A DNA stretch of 64,000 bases. Source: Nitrospira sp. GTDB taxonomy: Bacteria; Nitrospirota; Nitrospiria; Nitrospirales; Nitrospiraceae. The position numbers and the translations under genes are program-made. The stretch lies in NCBI GenBank assembly GCA_005116955.1, contig SWDI01000005.1, positions 650,219 to 714,218 on the forward strand, given 5' to 3'. The notes under the pieces are model-generated. The model was not told the origin of the DNA. It did no database searches and saw nothing but the letters and a program-made list of their open reading frames with translations. Below, one piece after another: positions 16,037 to 25,295 of this stretch (positions within the stretch are counted from its first letter, which is position 1; every line of letters starts with the position of its first letter).

Positions 16037-17264
16037 TGCCAGGCGTTCCATCCTGGCTACAGGACAAGGGATTGCTCGGCTGGTAACCTTGTCATGCCTC
16101 GCCACCATAATCGCAGGGTGCGTCTCGCCAGCAATAGCTGAATCAACACAAGAACGTCAACGCCTACGAGATCTCGGTATCGTGATCGGACAGTATCAGC
16201 CCGGCCCCCTGAATGCCATTACCGACGTAGCTGGCGTGAAAGTCGGTCATACGACCCTCATCCAAGGTGAGGGGCAGCTCAAGCCCGGCCAGGGCCCAGT
16301 CCGTACCGGCGTGACGGTCGTCATTCCGCGCGACGATGTGTGGCACAAGAAGGTGGCTGCCGGTTCCTTCGTCCTGAACGGCACGGGTGAAATGACCGGC
16401 CTCGCCTGGGTCACCGAATCAGGCTTCCTCGAGTATCCGATCGCCCTCACGAATACGCTCAATATCCCGCGCGTGGCCAACGGTGTGATGAGTTGGATGA
16501 TCAAACAATATCCGGCGATCGGTATCGAAGACGACACGCTCACGCCGGTGGTCGCCGAATGTGACGATGGACGATTGAACGATATCCAGGGCCGTCACGT
16601 GTCTGAGCAGGATGTGATGGCCGCGCTGGACGGGGCCAGCGGCGGTCCCATCAATGAGGGCACGGTCGGCGCTGGCACCGGCATGATCTCCTATGGATTC
16701 AAAGGCGGCATCGGCACCGCGTCGAGAAAGCTATCCGAGAAAGAAGGCGGCTACACCATCGGCGTTCTCGTCAATGCGAATCACGGCCGTAGGCCTGAAC
16801 TGGTCGTCGCTGGGGTTCCGGTGGGGAAACTCTACGAGCCGCCACAACAACCTCAACAACAGTCTCAGGCGCTCTCACCCGGCCAGAGCGAAGGCTCCAT
16901 CATCGTCATCATCGCCACCGATGCGCCGCTCGACAGTCGACAACTCACACGACTCGCGAAGCGCGCCGCGCTGGGCCTTGCCCGCACCGGCTCCACCGCC
17001 CGACACAGCAGCGGCGACTTCATGCTCGCCTTTTCAACGGCGAACATCATTCCTCACTATCCAAAAGATTCCACCTACCAGCTGACCCATCTCGCCGACA
17101 CCCATCTGAATCCGCTTATCTCAGCGACAGTGGAGGCCACGGAAGAGGCCATCCTCAACGCCCTCACCATGGCGACGACGGTTACAGGCCGCGATAGGCA
17201 TCGGATTGAGGCCATCGACCTAGGCCGCCTCCAAACACTCCTGTCCGGTTCGCGAAGCAACTGA
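16026..17264 (+). CDS. P1 family (DmpA/BapA-like) aminopeptidase, exported
   Basis: A 412-residue N-terminal-nucleophile peptidase. It starts with a signal peptide and lipobox (ATIIAGC). The DmpA core follows: GPLNAITDVAGVKVGHTT, VLNGTGEMTGLAW and GTVGAGTGMISYGFKGGIGT. The expected self-cleavage point is Gly290-Ser291, just before IIVIIATDAPL, giving Ser291 as nucleophile of the beta chain. The frame is open far upstream, but ATG 16026 gives a proper signal sequence and overlaps the beta-CASP gene. Substrate may be short N-terminally D- or beta-amino-acid peptides (inference). Confidence 0.88.
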   Translation: MMSSARRSILATGQGIARLVTLSCLATIIAGCVSPAIAESTQERQRLRDLGIVIGQYQPGPLNAITDVAGVKVGHTTLIQGEGQLKPGQGPVRTGVTVVIPRDDVWHKKVAAGSFVLNGTGEMTGLAWVTESGFLEYPIALTNTLNIPRVANGVMSWMIKQYPAIGIEDDTLTPVVAECDDGRLNDIQGRHVSEQDVMAALDGASGGPINEGTVGAGTGMISYGFKGGIGTASRKLSEKEGGYTIGVLVNANHGRRPELVVAGVPVGKLYEPPQQPQQQSQALSPGQSEGSIIVIIATDAPLDSRQLTRLAKRAALGLARTGSTARHSSGDFMLAFSTANIIPHYPKDSTYQLTHLADTHLNPLISATVEATEEAILNALTMATTVTGRDRHRIEAIDLGRLQTLLSGSRSN

Positions 17265-17360
17265 TCAACTGAATGTCTGAGCGCTTCTTGTCAGGTGAAC
17301 TAAGCTTGCAAATATGGCGACTCCCTCGCTATCCTGCGACAGTTAACAAGGAGGAATGGT

Positions 17361-17588
17361 ATGGGCGACTACCAGATCGGCGGCGGATTCCAACTGCTGA
17401 CGGCGGTGCAAAAGACAGAAGCCTTTGCCGAGTTCCTCAAGGCGAGGATGATGCATGCGTTGGAAACCGAGGACCCGACCGAACTGCACTACCTCCTGGC
17501 ACAAGTCGACGACTACCACTCGTATCTCTGGCGGTATTATAAGAAGCTCGCACAGACCCGACCCCAGCGGATGGATCCGGGAGTCTGA
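17361..17588 (+). CDS. Hypothetical protein, 75 aa
   Basis: A short soluble protein with a strong ribosome binding site (AAGGAGGAATGGT before the ATG). It is helical and aromatic-rich (YHSYLWRYYKKLAQT). I recognise no family. It precedes the FIST gene by 27 nt on the same strand. Confidence 0.65.
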   Translation: MGDYQIGGGFQLLTAVQKTEAFAEFLKARMMHALETEDPTELHYLLAQVDDYHSYLWRYYKKLAQTRPQRMDPGV

Positions 17589-17615
17589 TCGCTAGCCGTT
17601 TACTCACGCCTACGC

Positions 17616-18833
17616 ATGCCTGGTTTATCGTCATCTGCCCCAGCTGCTCCGCAGAACACGGCCTTCCGGTTTGCCAACGCCCTGGCACAAACGGGGGATA
17701 CGGAAGCCGCTGCCCGGGATCTTGCCGATGCGATTCAGACTGAGCTTGGTGGTACGCCGATTGATCTCGCCTGTGTATTCTTTTCTGCCCATCATGCGGC
17801 GCGAGCCGAGGTGTTGGCGAGTATGCTGACCGAGCGGCTTTGTCCTCGATTGCTCATCGGGTGCAGTGGAGAGGGTGTGATTGCTGGAGCAGAGGAAGTG
17901 GAAACCGCTCCGGCGGTGACCGTCTGGGCTGCGGTGCTTCCAGGCGTTGGGCTGGACGCCTTTCAGTCAGCATTTTCACCCACGCAGGACCAGTTCCAAC
18001 TCTCCGGATGGCCTCCGCCAGGTGCGGGGGATACGCCCATTCTCTTATTCGCCGATCCCTTCACGACTCCCGTTCAAGAAATCCTTGGCCTCATCGATGA
18101 GCGATATCCTGGAGCCAAAGTCATTGGAGGATTAGCTGGGGGTGGACACGAGGCCGGCATGAATCGGTTGATTCTCCACGAGCAGGTTCTCGACGGTGGG
18201 TTGGTCGGTGTCCGCCTATCCGGACCGATTGACGTTCGCCCTATCATCTCCCAGGGATGTCGTCTCGTCGGCGAGCGGTTTGTGGTCACGAAGTCGGAAG
18301 GCAATCTCATCCATGAGCTTGGAGGGGCACCAGCGCTCGAACGATTACAAACTGTGTTCGAAACGTTGGAGGAGGAAGACCGAAGCCGGGCTCATCGAGC
18401 CCTCCATCTCGGTATCGTGATTGATGAGCACCAGAATCGATTCGAGCGTGGCGATTTTCTCATTCGAAACCTCCTGGGGGCCGATCAAACGAGTGGGGCA
18501 ATTGCAGTTGGAGAGGTCGTGCAAGAAGGGCAAACGGTGCAGTTTCATCTGCGCGATGCGGAATCAGCCACGGAAGACTTGAACCTCTTGTTGGCGACCG
18601 ACCGAGCCGGCCATCGGCATCCTGCTCTCGGCGCGCTCATGTTCAGCTGTTGTGGCCGAGGTCGAGGGCTGTTCGGCAGACCCCACCACGATGCCGCAGC
18701 CGCGACCGACCGATTGGGACCGATTCCGATCGCGGGGTTTTTCGCACAAGGCGAGATCGGCCCTATCGGCCATCGTAATTTCTTGCACGGGTATACCGCC
18801 AGCCTGGCTCTCTTTGCCGAGCGAGATTCGTAG
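17616..18833 (+). CDS. FIST-domain sensory protein
   Basis: A 405-residue cytosolic protein with FIST N-terminal (LIGCSGEGVIAGAEEVE; ILLFADPF) and FIST_C (GADQTSGAIAVGEVV; FSCCGRGRGLFG; GFFAQGEIGPIG) domains filling the chain. FIST domains are thought to bind small ligands, possibly amino acids, in signalling proteins. Here there is no attached output domain, so any partner is separate and unknown. Length fits stand-alone FIST proteins. Confidence 0.9.
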   Translation: MPGLSSSAPAAPQNTAFRFANALAQTGDTEAAARDLADAIQTELGGTPIDLACVFFSAHHAARAEVLASMLTERLCPRLLIGCSGEGVIAGAEEVETAPAVTVWAAVLPGVGLDAFQSAFSPTQDQFQLSGWPPPGAGDTPILLFADPFTTPVQEILGLIDERYPGAKVIGGLAGGGHEAGMNRLILHEQVLDGGLVGVRLSGPIDVRPIISQGCRLVGERFVVTKSEGNLIHELGGAPALERLQTVFETLEEEDRSRAHRALHLGIVIDEHQNRFERGDFLIRNLLGADQTSGAIAVGEVVQEGQTVQFHLRDAESATEDLNLLLATDRAGHRHPALGALMFSCCGRGRGLFGRPHHDAAAATDRLGPIPIAGFFAQGEIGPIGHRNFLHGYTASLALFAERDS

Positions 18834-18896
18834 TCAAACTCCAGTTGACCGAACAATCTTTCTCATGCCATACAGGTGAGACGAAGGAGACGCGCT

Positions 18897-19340
18897 ATGA
18901 AATTTCTATCCATCTCATCAATGGTCACGTTGTTAATTCTGACATCGATATTAGGAGGAGAACGCATTATGGCAGCGAGCGAAAAGGGGTCAAACGCGCA
19001 GGACATCACGACGTCGTCCGGGCTCAACTACGTGGATCAGGTGGTCGGAACCGGAGACATGGCCGTGTCCGGCAAGACGGTGAGTGTCCACTATACCGGT
19101 TGGCTGGAGAACGGCAAAAAGTTCGATAGCTCGGTCGATCGTGGACAGCCATTTTCATTTCCTCTCGGCGCCGGGCGTGTTATTAAAGGCTGGGACGAAG
19201 GGGTGCAGGGGATGAAGGTGGGAGGCAAGCGCAAACTTACCATCCCATCCAATTTGGGCTATGGGCCACAAGGTGCCGGTGGTGTCATCCCACCGAATGC
19301 CACGCTGATTTTCGACGTTGAATTGCTCGGGGTGCGATAG
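18897..19340 (+). CDS. FKBP-type peptidyl-prolyl isomerase, exported
   Basis: A 147-residue protein with an N-terminal signal segment ([16 protein letters not shown]) and a single FKBP domain: [40 protein letters not shown], and the final [21 protein letters not shown] split by the usual loop. It should catalyse proline isomerisation during folding in the periplasm. ATG 18897 is preceded by GAAGGAGA; the longer frame from 18876 adds only arginines. It is followed 7 nt later by gcvT. Confidence 0.9.
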   Translation: MKFLSISSMVTLLILTSILGGERIMAASEKGSNAQDITTSSGLNYVDQVVGTGDMAVSGKTVSVHYTGWLENGKKFDSSVDRGQPFSFPLGAGRVIKGWDEGVQGMKVGGKRKLTIPSNLGYGPQGAGGVIPPNATLIFDVELLGVR

Positions 19341-19347
19341 CACGACC

Positions 19348-20451
19348 GTGCAGCAGACACCGCTCATTGCACAACATCGCGCCGCCGGCGCCAAGCTGGT
19401 CGACTTTGCCGGCTGGGAAATGCCCATCCAGTACAGCGGGGTGGTGGATGAGTATCACACGGTTCGGAGCAAGGCCGGTCTCTTCGATGTCAGCCACATG
19501 GGGCGCCTTGTCGTCACCGGCTCTGGCGCGGAGTCGTTCCTTCAGCGCATGACGACCAATGATCTCGCAGCGCTGCGGCCGATGCAGGCGCAGTACTCGA
19601 TGGTCTGTAACGAGCAGGGCGGCATCAAGGACGATATCTTTGTCTATCGGTTAGCGAGGGCCGGGGAATTTCTGGTTTGTGTGAATGCGTCCAATCGAGA
19701 GAAGATTGTCTCGTGGTTGACGGATCACAGCCGGGTGGTTCCTGACTGTCAGGTCTCCGACCGTTCCCCAGAGATCGCGCAGATCGCCCTGCAGGGACAG
19801 GCGGCGCGAGCAATCGTCGCGGCGGTCGGCTTGCCACAGTTGGAGCAGCTCAAGCTGAGAGAATCCACAATGGTGCGAGTCTCGAATGTAGAGTGCCTGG
19901 TTGCACGAACGGGCTATACCGGAGAATTCGGCTACGAGTTCTATGTCTACGGACCAGCCGGTCCAGTCTGGGACAAGCTGTTGGATACAGGCAAGTCGTT
20001 CGGGTTGAAACCGGCGGGACTCGGGGCACGGGATCTCCTTCGGCTGGAGATGGGCTATCTGCTCTACGGCAACGATATCGATGAACGCACGACACCGATT
20101 GAGGCCGGCGCGGAATGGGCTGTGCGGTTCGAGAAGGGAGACTTTATCGGCAAGCCTGCATTGCTGACGCAGAAGCAAGTGGGTGTGTCTCGCCGATTTG
20201 TGGGCTTTGAATTACTGGAAAAAGCTGTTCCGCGCCATGGGTTCACCATCCTCTCTTCTTCGTCACCGCAGTCGCCCATTGGAGAAGTCACCAGTGGCAA
20301 TCTTTCCCCGCTTCTCCAGAAGGGAATCGGCTTAGGATATGTCTCTCCCAAGTATGCCGACCCAGGGATGGATTTCTTCATCGACATTCGAGGGAAAGCG
20401 GTTCCGGCCAAGGTGGTGAAGGCGGCATTCTATAAACGTCCTGCCAAGTAA
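19348..20451 (+). CDS. gcvT: Aminomethyltransferase, glycine cleavage T protein
   Basis: About 367 residues covering the whole GcvT fold: LVDFAGWEMPIQYSG, GLFDVSHMGRLVVTG, ARTGYTGEFGYEFY, GARDLLRLEMGYLLYGND and the C-terminal IGEVTSGNLSPLL. It transfers the methylene group of glycine to tetrahydrofolate. The start is uncertain: GTG 19348 or an earlier TTG at 19318 inside the FKBP gene. The gcvH and gcvP genes are not adjacent in this window. Confidence 0.92.
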   Translation: MQQTPLIAQHRAAGAKLVDFAGWEMPIQYSGVVDEYHTVRSKAGLFDVSHMGRLVVTGSGAESFLQRMTTNDLAALRPMQAQYSMVCNEQGGIKDDIFVYRLARAGEFLVCVNASNREKIVSWLTDHSRVVPDCQVSDRSPEIAQIALQGQAARAIVAAVGLPQLEQLKLRESTMVRVSNVECLVARTGYTGEFGYEFYVYGPAGPVWDKLLDTGKSFGLKPAGLGARDLLRLEMGYLLYGNDIDERTTPIEAGAEWAVRFEKGDFIGKPALLTQKQVGVSRRFVGFELLEKAVPRHGFTILSSSSPQSPIGEVTSGNLSPLLQKGIGLGYVSPKYADPGMDFFIDIRGKAVPAKVVKAAFYKRPAK

Positions 20452-20521
20452 TGGGCGCCCGCATCATCGGCTTTCTGCAACCAGTGGAATGCTGAGCACG
20501 ATCAACTAAGGAGCATCTCGC

Positions 20522-21040
20522 ATGGTTCGGAATATTTATACTGGGAAGGTTGTCACGCTGAATGTCGACACCGTGAAATTACCGAATGGCGTGACGATTG
20601 ATCTCGAGACTATCCGCCATCCAGGGGCCGCTGCAGTTGTGCCCATGAAAGACGATGGCACGGTGGTGTTGATTCGGCAGTTCCGGCATGCCGCCGGGGG
20701 GTTCATTTACGAAATTCCCGCGGGCAAACTTTCTCCCGGTGAAGACCCATTGCATTGCGCGGCACGCGAGCTGGAGGAAGAGGTCGGCTATCGCGCGGCT
20801 TCGTTTGAGTTACTCTCCAGCATCTTTACCGCACCGGGATTCGCGGATGAAGTGATCCACGTCTACAAGGCCACCGGATTGATAAAAGGCAGGCAGCAAC
20901 TGGATCACGACGAAGTCTTGGAGATCGTCGAGATCCCGTTGACCGCTGCGATGGAAAAAATCGTAGATGGGACGATTCGAGATGGCAAAACGATTGTTGG
21001 GTTACAGGCGGTGTATATCAGAGGGCTAAAAACAGCCTGA
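20522..21040 (+). CDS. NUDIX hydrolase, ADP-ribose pyrophosphatase type
   Basis: A 172-residue protein with the Nudix box GKLSPGEDPLHCAARELEEE followed by VGY, near residues 69-91. The preceding VLIRQFRHAAGGFIYEIPAG is typical of ADP-ribose pyrophosphatases (NudF-like). It should hydrolyse nucleoside diphosphate sugars; the exact substrate is not visible. AAGGAG lies close before the ATG. A bidirectional terminator follows. Confidence 0.9.
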   Translation: MVRNIYTGKVVTLNVDTVKLPNGVTIDLETIRHPGAAAVVPMKDDGTVVLIRQFRHAAGGFIYEIPAGKLSPGEDPLHCAARELEEEVGYRAASFELLSSIFTAPGFADEVIHVYKATGLIKGRQQLDHDEVLEIVEIPLTAAMEKIVDGTIRDGKTIVGLQAVYIRGLKTA

Positions 21041-21072
21041 GGGCACTCCACACAAAGAAGTGGAGGTGCCCC
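21041..21072. terminator. Bidirectional terminator hairpin
   Basis: GGGCACTCCAC at 21041-21051 pairs with GTGGAGGTGCCC at 21060-21071 with one bulged base. It lies directly after the NUDIX stop and before the end of the convergent minus-strand gene, so it can serve both. Confidence 0.6.
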
Positions 21073-21098
21073 CAAGTCAAACCTCACCAGACGGAGTC

Positions 21099-21302
21099 TT
21101 ACTTTCCGCCCTTATCCTTCTTCTCTTCGCCGAAGGTGTCGGCATGGCCGCCCTTCTTCTCTTCCTTCTTCTTCTCGTCTCCGTAGATCGCCTCAACTAC
21201 CTGTCCGGGCTTCTTGTCCTTGCCGCCTTCCTTCGGGCCTTCCGCAAACGCCGGGGCGCTGAATGTGATCGCCACTGCCACTGCCATCAACATGCTTTTC
21301 AT
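21099..21302 (-). CDS. Small exported Lys/Glu-rich protein, 67 aa
   Basis: Signal peptide MKSMLMAVAVAITFSAPAFA, then a mature part of about 47 residues dominated by Lys, Glu and Gly (GDEKKKEEKKGGHADTFGEE). AAGGAGGGAATACGTG gives an excellent site before ATG 21302. No family is recognised; it is probably a highly charged periplasmic protein. Confidence 0.65.
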   Translation of the reverse strand: MKSMLMAVAVAITFSAPAFAEGPKEGGKDKKPGQVVEAIYGDEKKKEEKKGGHADTFGEEKKDKGGK

Positions 21303-21706
21303 CACGTATTCCCTCCTTGAGATTATCAATATGTACCGACTATTCGGTACCTATGCAGGCAGGGGAGCAAGCTCAGTGCCAGTCTGTATTCACCAGAGCG
21401 CTGCGCCAGTTGCGCTATGAAATCAGTAGGTTCAAAACTCGCCGCACGGAAAAGAGATTCTCCCTTGGGCTCCATACTGTAGCAGGATGCCACGGATCTC
21501 TACGACATTGCCACAGAACCAGGCCCACAGCCTATGCCACGATTTGTCTCTCGACCTGATTCACAGTCCTCTCAAATCATGGTATCTTCCCTCCTCGTTG
21601 TCGCGTGCTAGTCGGGACTTGTGCACTTAGTCGAGACAGCCACCAACTAGACAATGCATCGTGCTGAACAAAGCCCCTCAATCCCTAATGAAGGAGAATC
21701 TGACCA
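21303..21706. other. Intergenic, upstream of fabI and the small exported gene
   Basis: About 400 bases between divergent genes. They should contain both promoters. I see no confident -35/-10 pair, RNA gene or repeat. The ORF at 21317-21559 has no supporting feature. Confidence 0.45.
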
Positions 21707-22498
21707 ATGTTGCTGAAGGGGAAAAAAGGACTCATCATCGGTGTCGCCAATAAACACAGCATTGCCTGGGCCATCGCCCAATCAGTGGCCAGCCAGGGCG
21801 CTCAGCTCCTCTTCAATTATCAAAACGAACGGTTGAAACAAAACGTGGAGGAGTTGGCTGCCACCTTACCCGGGGCCAAAGCCTTTCCGTGCGACGTTAG
21901 CCAGGACAGCGAAATTACGTCGCTGGTGCAACAGGTGCAGAAAGAAGCCGGGCAAATCGATTTCCTTGTCCACTCCTTAGCATTCGCTCCGCGCGAAGAA
22001 CTCGCGGGTCAATTTGTGAATACGAGTCGACAGGGGTTTGCGATGGCGCTCGATATCAGTGCCTATTCGCTCATTGCGGTCACTCGGGCGGTGTTACCCC
22101 TGATGACAGCTGGGGGATCGGTGGTGACCCTCACCTATTTGGGTAGCGAACGCGTCGTGCCCCACTATAATGTGATGGGGGTCGCAAAAGCTGCACTGGA
22201 AGCCACGGTTCGGTATCTCGCATACGATCTTGGCCCGCGCAATATTCGGGTGAATGCCATTTCCGCAGGGCCGATTAAGACTCTTGCCGCACGTGGGGTC
22301 TCGGGCATTTCAAAGATGGTCGATCTGCATAGGGAATTTGCGCCGCTCCGTCGTCCAACCGAACAGGGTGAGGTCGGCGATACGGCCTTGTTCCTGGTCA
22401 GCTCATTAGGACGGGGGATTACCGGTGAAGTGATCTACGTGGATGGCGGATTCAATATTCTGGGCATGATGGCTCCCAGTGAACAAGGGAGCGCCTGA
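21707..22498 (+). CDS. fabI: Enoyl-[acyl-carrier-protein] reductase FabI
   Basis: A 263-residue short-chain dehydrogenase of the FabI type. It has the divergent nucleotide loop GVANKHSIAWAIA, VHSLAFAPREEL, and the catalytic Tyr-x6-Lys in YNVMGVAKAALEA. The substrate-loop region AGPIKTLAARG and the ending GITGEVIYVDGG also fit. It performs the last step of fatty-acid elongation using NADH. AAGGAGAAT precedes the ATG. It stands alone here. Confidence 0.95.
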   Translation: MLLKGKKGLIIGVANKHSIAWAIAQSVASQGAQLLFNYQNERLKQNVEELAATLPGAKAFPCDVSQDSEITSLVQQVQKEAGQIDFLVHSLAFAPREELAGQFVNTSRQGFAMALDISAYSLIAVTRAVLPLMTAGGSVVTLTYLGSERVVPHYNVMGVAKAALEATVRYLAYDLGPRNIRVNAISAGPIKTLAARGVSGISKMVDLHREFAPLRRPTEQGEVGDTALFLVSSLGRGITGEVIYVDGGFNILGMMAPSEQGSA

Positions 22499-22699
22499 CC
22501 TAATCAGCGGACAAAGACCTCTGTTCACAAGTGGGTCGAACGTGTCCATCGGTCGTCACTGTTCATCGGATGAACTGAGTACGCTGACAATGAAATCGGT
22601 TTATCAACCAGTCGTACATGCGTCCGCACAGGTACCCTATTTGCGGTCACCTCAGCCGGTTACTTACATGGTGCTGTTTTCCAGTTGGATGTCTGATTG

Positions 22700-23359
22700 A
22701 TGAGGATGAACACTCTCGTCCTGTTGGGGATTGTGGCAAGTGGCTTGTTCTGCCTGCCGATACCATCTTCCGCGCTGGAGTCAGGCGAGCATCCTACCAA
22801 ACAAGCTCTCGACGAATGTCATCGTGGGAGACTAGCCGTGGATCGTGCGACGCGCCTCGCCCATTTTCAACAGGGGCAGATCATGGGGGAGCGCGCGGTG
22901 GCCGAGGATGAGCGAAGCGCCGATGCCCACTTTGCGTTATTCTGCAATCTGGGAGAGCTGCTACGTGTCGACGGAGAATCCCTCACCTCGCTCTTTGGGC
23001 TCCGCCGCATGATGAATGAACTTGACCGGGCCCTCGAACTTAGTCCAGCCCACATTGATGCACTCTCGGCAAAAGGAACATTACTCGTGAAGCTGCCGAG
23101 CTTATTGGGGGGCGATGCTGAAAAAGGAGAGGCGCTTTTGGAGCAGGTGGTGAGCCGAGCGCCGAAAGCCGTCAATGCTCGCTTATCTCTTGCCAAAGTT
23201 CGATGCGAGCATGGCCGACATCAGGAAGCTGTGACGCTGGCTTCCGATGCCTTAACCCTCGCTCAACAACACAACCAGGCCGACTTTATCCCCGAAGCAA
23301 GAGCGGTGCTCGAGCAGCTCCAGGCCAACGCCAAAGCAAGCTACAAAGCTCACTTCTAA
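22700..23359 (+). CDS. Exported TPR-like protein
   Basis: A 219-residue protein with a signal peptide (LGIVASGLFCLPIPSSALE) followed by helical repeats that read as tetratricopeptide units (LDRALELSPAHIDALSAKGTL; LLEQVVSRAPKAVNARLSL; HQEAVTLASDALTLAQ). It is probably a periplasmic scaffold; partner unknown. ATG 22700 is used instead of the adjacent TTG. It converges on arfB. Confidence 0.75.
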   Translation: MRMNTLVLLGIVASGLFCLPIPSSALESGEHPTKQALDECHRGRLAVDRATRLAHFQQGQIMGERAVAEDERSADAHFALFCNLGELLRVDGESLTSLFGLRRMMNELDRALELSPAHIDALSAKGTLLVKLPSLLGGDAEKGEALLEQVVSRAPKAVNARLSLAKVRCEHGRHQEAVTLASDALTLAQQHNQADFIPEARAVLEQLQANAKASYKAHF

Positions 23360-23395
23360 CCTTCTGCTGCCATGTCGGTCTTGATCGGATCATAA

Positions 23396-23812
23396 TCAAG
23401 ACTCATCGAGTGTTCTCCGCAACGCCTTCACGCGCCCCTGCCGTTTCTTTCCCTCAATCCGCCGATTCTGTGAACCCTTCGTCGGCTTGGTCGGCCGTCG
23501 CTTCTTGCGCGGGATGGCGACGCTCTGAATTAAAAGGCGGAGCCGCTCCAGCGCGTCCTCACGGTTTCGCTCCTGTGTCCGATGTTGCTGTGCCTTGATC
23601 GTGATGACGCCGTCGGCTGATACGCGGTGATCTCGCAGCTTCAACAATTCTTCTTTGTAGAACGGTGGCAGGGAAGAGGCACGAATATCGAATTGTAGAT
23701 GGATGGCCGTCGAGACCTTGTTGACGTTTTGTCCACCAGCACCTTGCGAGCGGATGGCATGAATCTCGATCTCCTGATCGGGGATAGAAACCGATGATGA
23801 AATGGGCAGCAT
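23396..23812 (-). CDS. arfB: Ribosome rescue hydrolase ArfB (YaeJ-like)
   Basis: A 138-residue protein with the release-factor GGQ motif in RSQGAGGQNVNKVSTA near residue 27, and a basic C-terminal tail (RKKRRPTKPTKGSQNRRIEGKKRQGR) that inserts into the empty mRNA channel. It frees stalled ribosomes by hydrolysing peptidyl-tRNA. It lacks the codon-recognition domain of RF1/RF2, as expected for ArfB. Confidence 0.92.
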   Translation of the reverse strand: MLPISSSVSIPDQEIEIHAIRSQGAGGQNVNKVSTAIHLQFDIRASSLPPFYKEELLKLRDHRVSADGVITIKAQQHRTQERNREDALERLRLLIQSVAIPRKKRRPTKPTKGSQNRRIEGKKRQGRVKALRRTLDES

Positions 23813-23941
23813 GGTGAGTAGCTAGCATAATCACGCTACGGGCGCAATCCATGGCACCAGATGCGTTGCGCCCCTCACATTTTTGACTAGCGTTTCTCCT
23901 CCTAGAAAAGGTACAAGGTCTGCCGAAAGCGATCTACAGAG

Positions 23942-24054
23942 TTGTCTGCCTCGACAAAGGATTGTGAGGAGCTGAGAAAGGCAGAAATGGAGATCGCCTT
24001 CCTCAAGAACAGGATACGGGGATATCTAGAGAATATCGGGCATATGCCTGCTTA
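23942..24054 (+). CDS. Possible small helical ORF, 37 codons
   Basis: From TTG 23942 (or ATG 23987) to the TAA at 24052, the frame reads charged coiled-coil-like sequence (CEELRKAEMEIAFLKNRIRG). It ends 10 nt before the DUF2490 start, with AAGGAGG directly after the stop. A TAG at 23903 limits the frame upstream. It could be a tiny leader peptide or the tail of a decayed gene. Confidence 0.3.
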
Positions 24055-24064
24055 AGGAGGAATT

Positions 24065-24826
24065 ATGGCGGGTGCAACAGCCAATCAACGAGCACGTCAG
24101 TGGGGGCAGGGGATCGCCATCGTGGCTTTTGTGTGGAGTCTGCTTGTTGGGGGGGAAGCCTTCGCTCAATCCACCTCGACATTCAGCCAGGACTTCCGTC
24201 TATGGTCACCCGTGTTTATGACAGTGAAGCTGCCGTCATCTTTTCTTGCGTATATGGAAGTTCAACCGCGCTTCGCGGATCTGGACGAGGACGGCCATAT
24301 CGATCAGCTACTACTTCGTCCGGCTCTTGGCTATCAGCTGACGGAACATCTCTCCATTTGGCAAGGCTATGCCTGGGTCGGCAACTATAATCAGAAGCAT
24401 ACGCCCCCTCAGTCGCCGTTCCTCGATGAGAGTCGCATCTATCAGCAGGTGTTGTATAAGCGAAAGTTCGACTCCTTCACGATCACCAGCCGCACACGTC
24501 TTGAGGAGCGTTGGATCGAGCATGTGGACGGCACCGCCGTCAGGTTCCGCACGATGTTGCGGGGGCAGTATCCACTACCGATGGCTCCAGAATGGGCACT
24601 GGTTGCGGCGGATGAAATTTTCGTTCACCTGAACACAGTTGGCGCGCGCGGACCCCAGGCCGGCTTCGACCAAAACCGGTTCTTTGTCGGGATCAACCGG
24701 ACGTTTTCGAAGTATGTCAATCTAGACGTGGGCTACCAAAATCAGCTCCTCAACAGCCGGTCGATTCCCAACTTGGCGAATCAGATGAACCACGTCATCT
24801 TATTTCAGCTGTTTATCAATCTGTAA
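24065..24826 (+). CDS. DUF2490 outer-membrane-like protein
   Basis: A 253-residue exported protein (signal segment ending GGEAFAQS). The mature part is beta-rich with repeated aromatic strands (LSIWQGYAWVGNYN; FTITSRTRLEERWIEH; NLDVGYQNQLLNSR), matching DUF2490, a presumed small beta-barrel family. AAGGAGGAATT precedes the ATG. Function is unknown. Confidence 0.82.
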   Translation: MAGATANQRARQWGQGIAIVAFVWSLLVGGEAFAQSTSTFSQDFRLWSPVFMTVKLPSSFLAYMEVQPRFADLDEDGHIDQLLLRPALGYQLTEHLSIWQGYAWVGNYNQKHTPPQSPFLDESRIYQQVLYKRKFDSFTITSRTRLEERWIEHVDGTAVRFRTMLRGQYPLPMAPEWALVAADEIFVHLNTVGARGPQAGFDQNRFFVGINRTFSKYVNLDVGYQNQLLNSRSIPNLANQMNHVILFQLFINL

Positions 24827-24940
24827 GAGAGCATGGCAAAAATCGGTCTGGCTATGACTCTCACTAATCGGGATGGGTGTGGGAGGGCCACGAAGGCCAT
24901 TATCTTGATTCGATCCCTCTACCCTCTACGAGCAGGCCGC

Positions 24941-25165
24941 TTACTGGAGTTCGGGTAGGCGATCGATGATGCGAAGTCGCAAATCATTCCCGAGTCGGAT
25001 CTGCACCACCTTGCTGGCGAGCTTCTCTCGGATTTGTCTCATATCCTCCGGAGTGAATTGCAATTCCCCTCCACACCGATCAACGAGATGATAGACAAGC
25101 AGGGACGTCAGGTAGTGAACTTCCTCATCGCTGGCGTGTTGGCTCAAATTTAAGAATTGTGACAT
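24941..25165 (-). CDS. Hypothetical protein, 74 aa
   Basis: From ATG 25165 the product is MSQFLNLSQH onward, ending RLRIIDRLPELQ; it is soluble and helical with no family I know. The frame stays open to 25426, but that extension runs into the MITE-like element at 25305-25476, so the longer start is not trusted. No strong ribosome binding site is visible. Confidence 0.5.
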   Translation of the reverse strand: MSQFLNLSQHASDEEVHYLTSLLVYHLVDRCGGELQFTPEDMRQIREKLASKVVQIRLGNDLRLRIIDRLPELQ

Positions 25166-25295
25166 GGTGGAGGCTGGTTGTGACCGGTGCCTGTCACTTA
25201 TCGCTGAGTCGACCGGGCTTTCACAATGCCTCAAATGTAGGGGTGTGGCGCTCATGCTCAGGCTCATGACCTCATGAGCCTCCTTCTGAATTATT

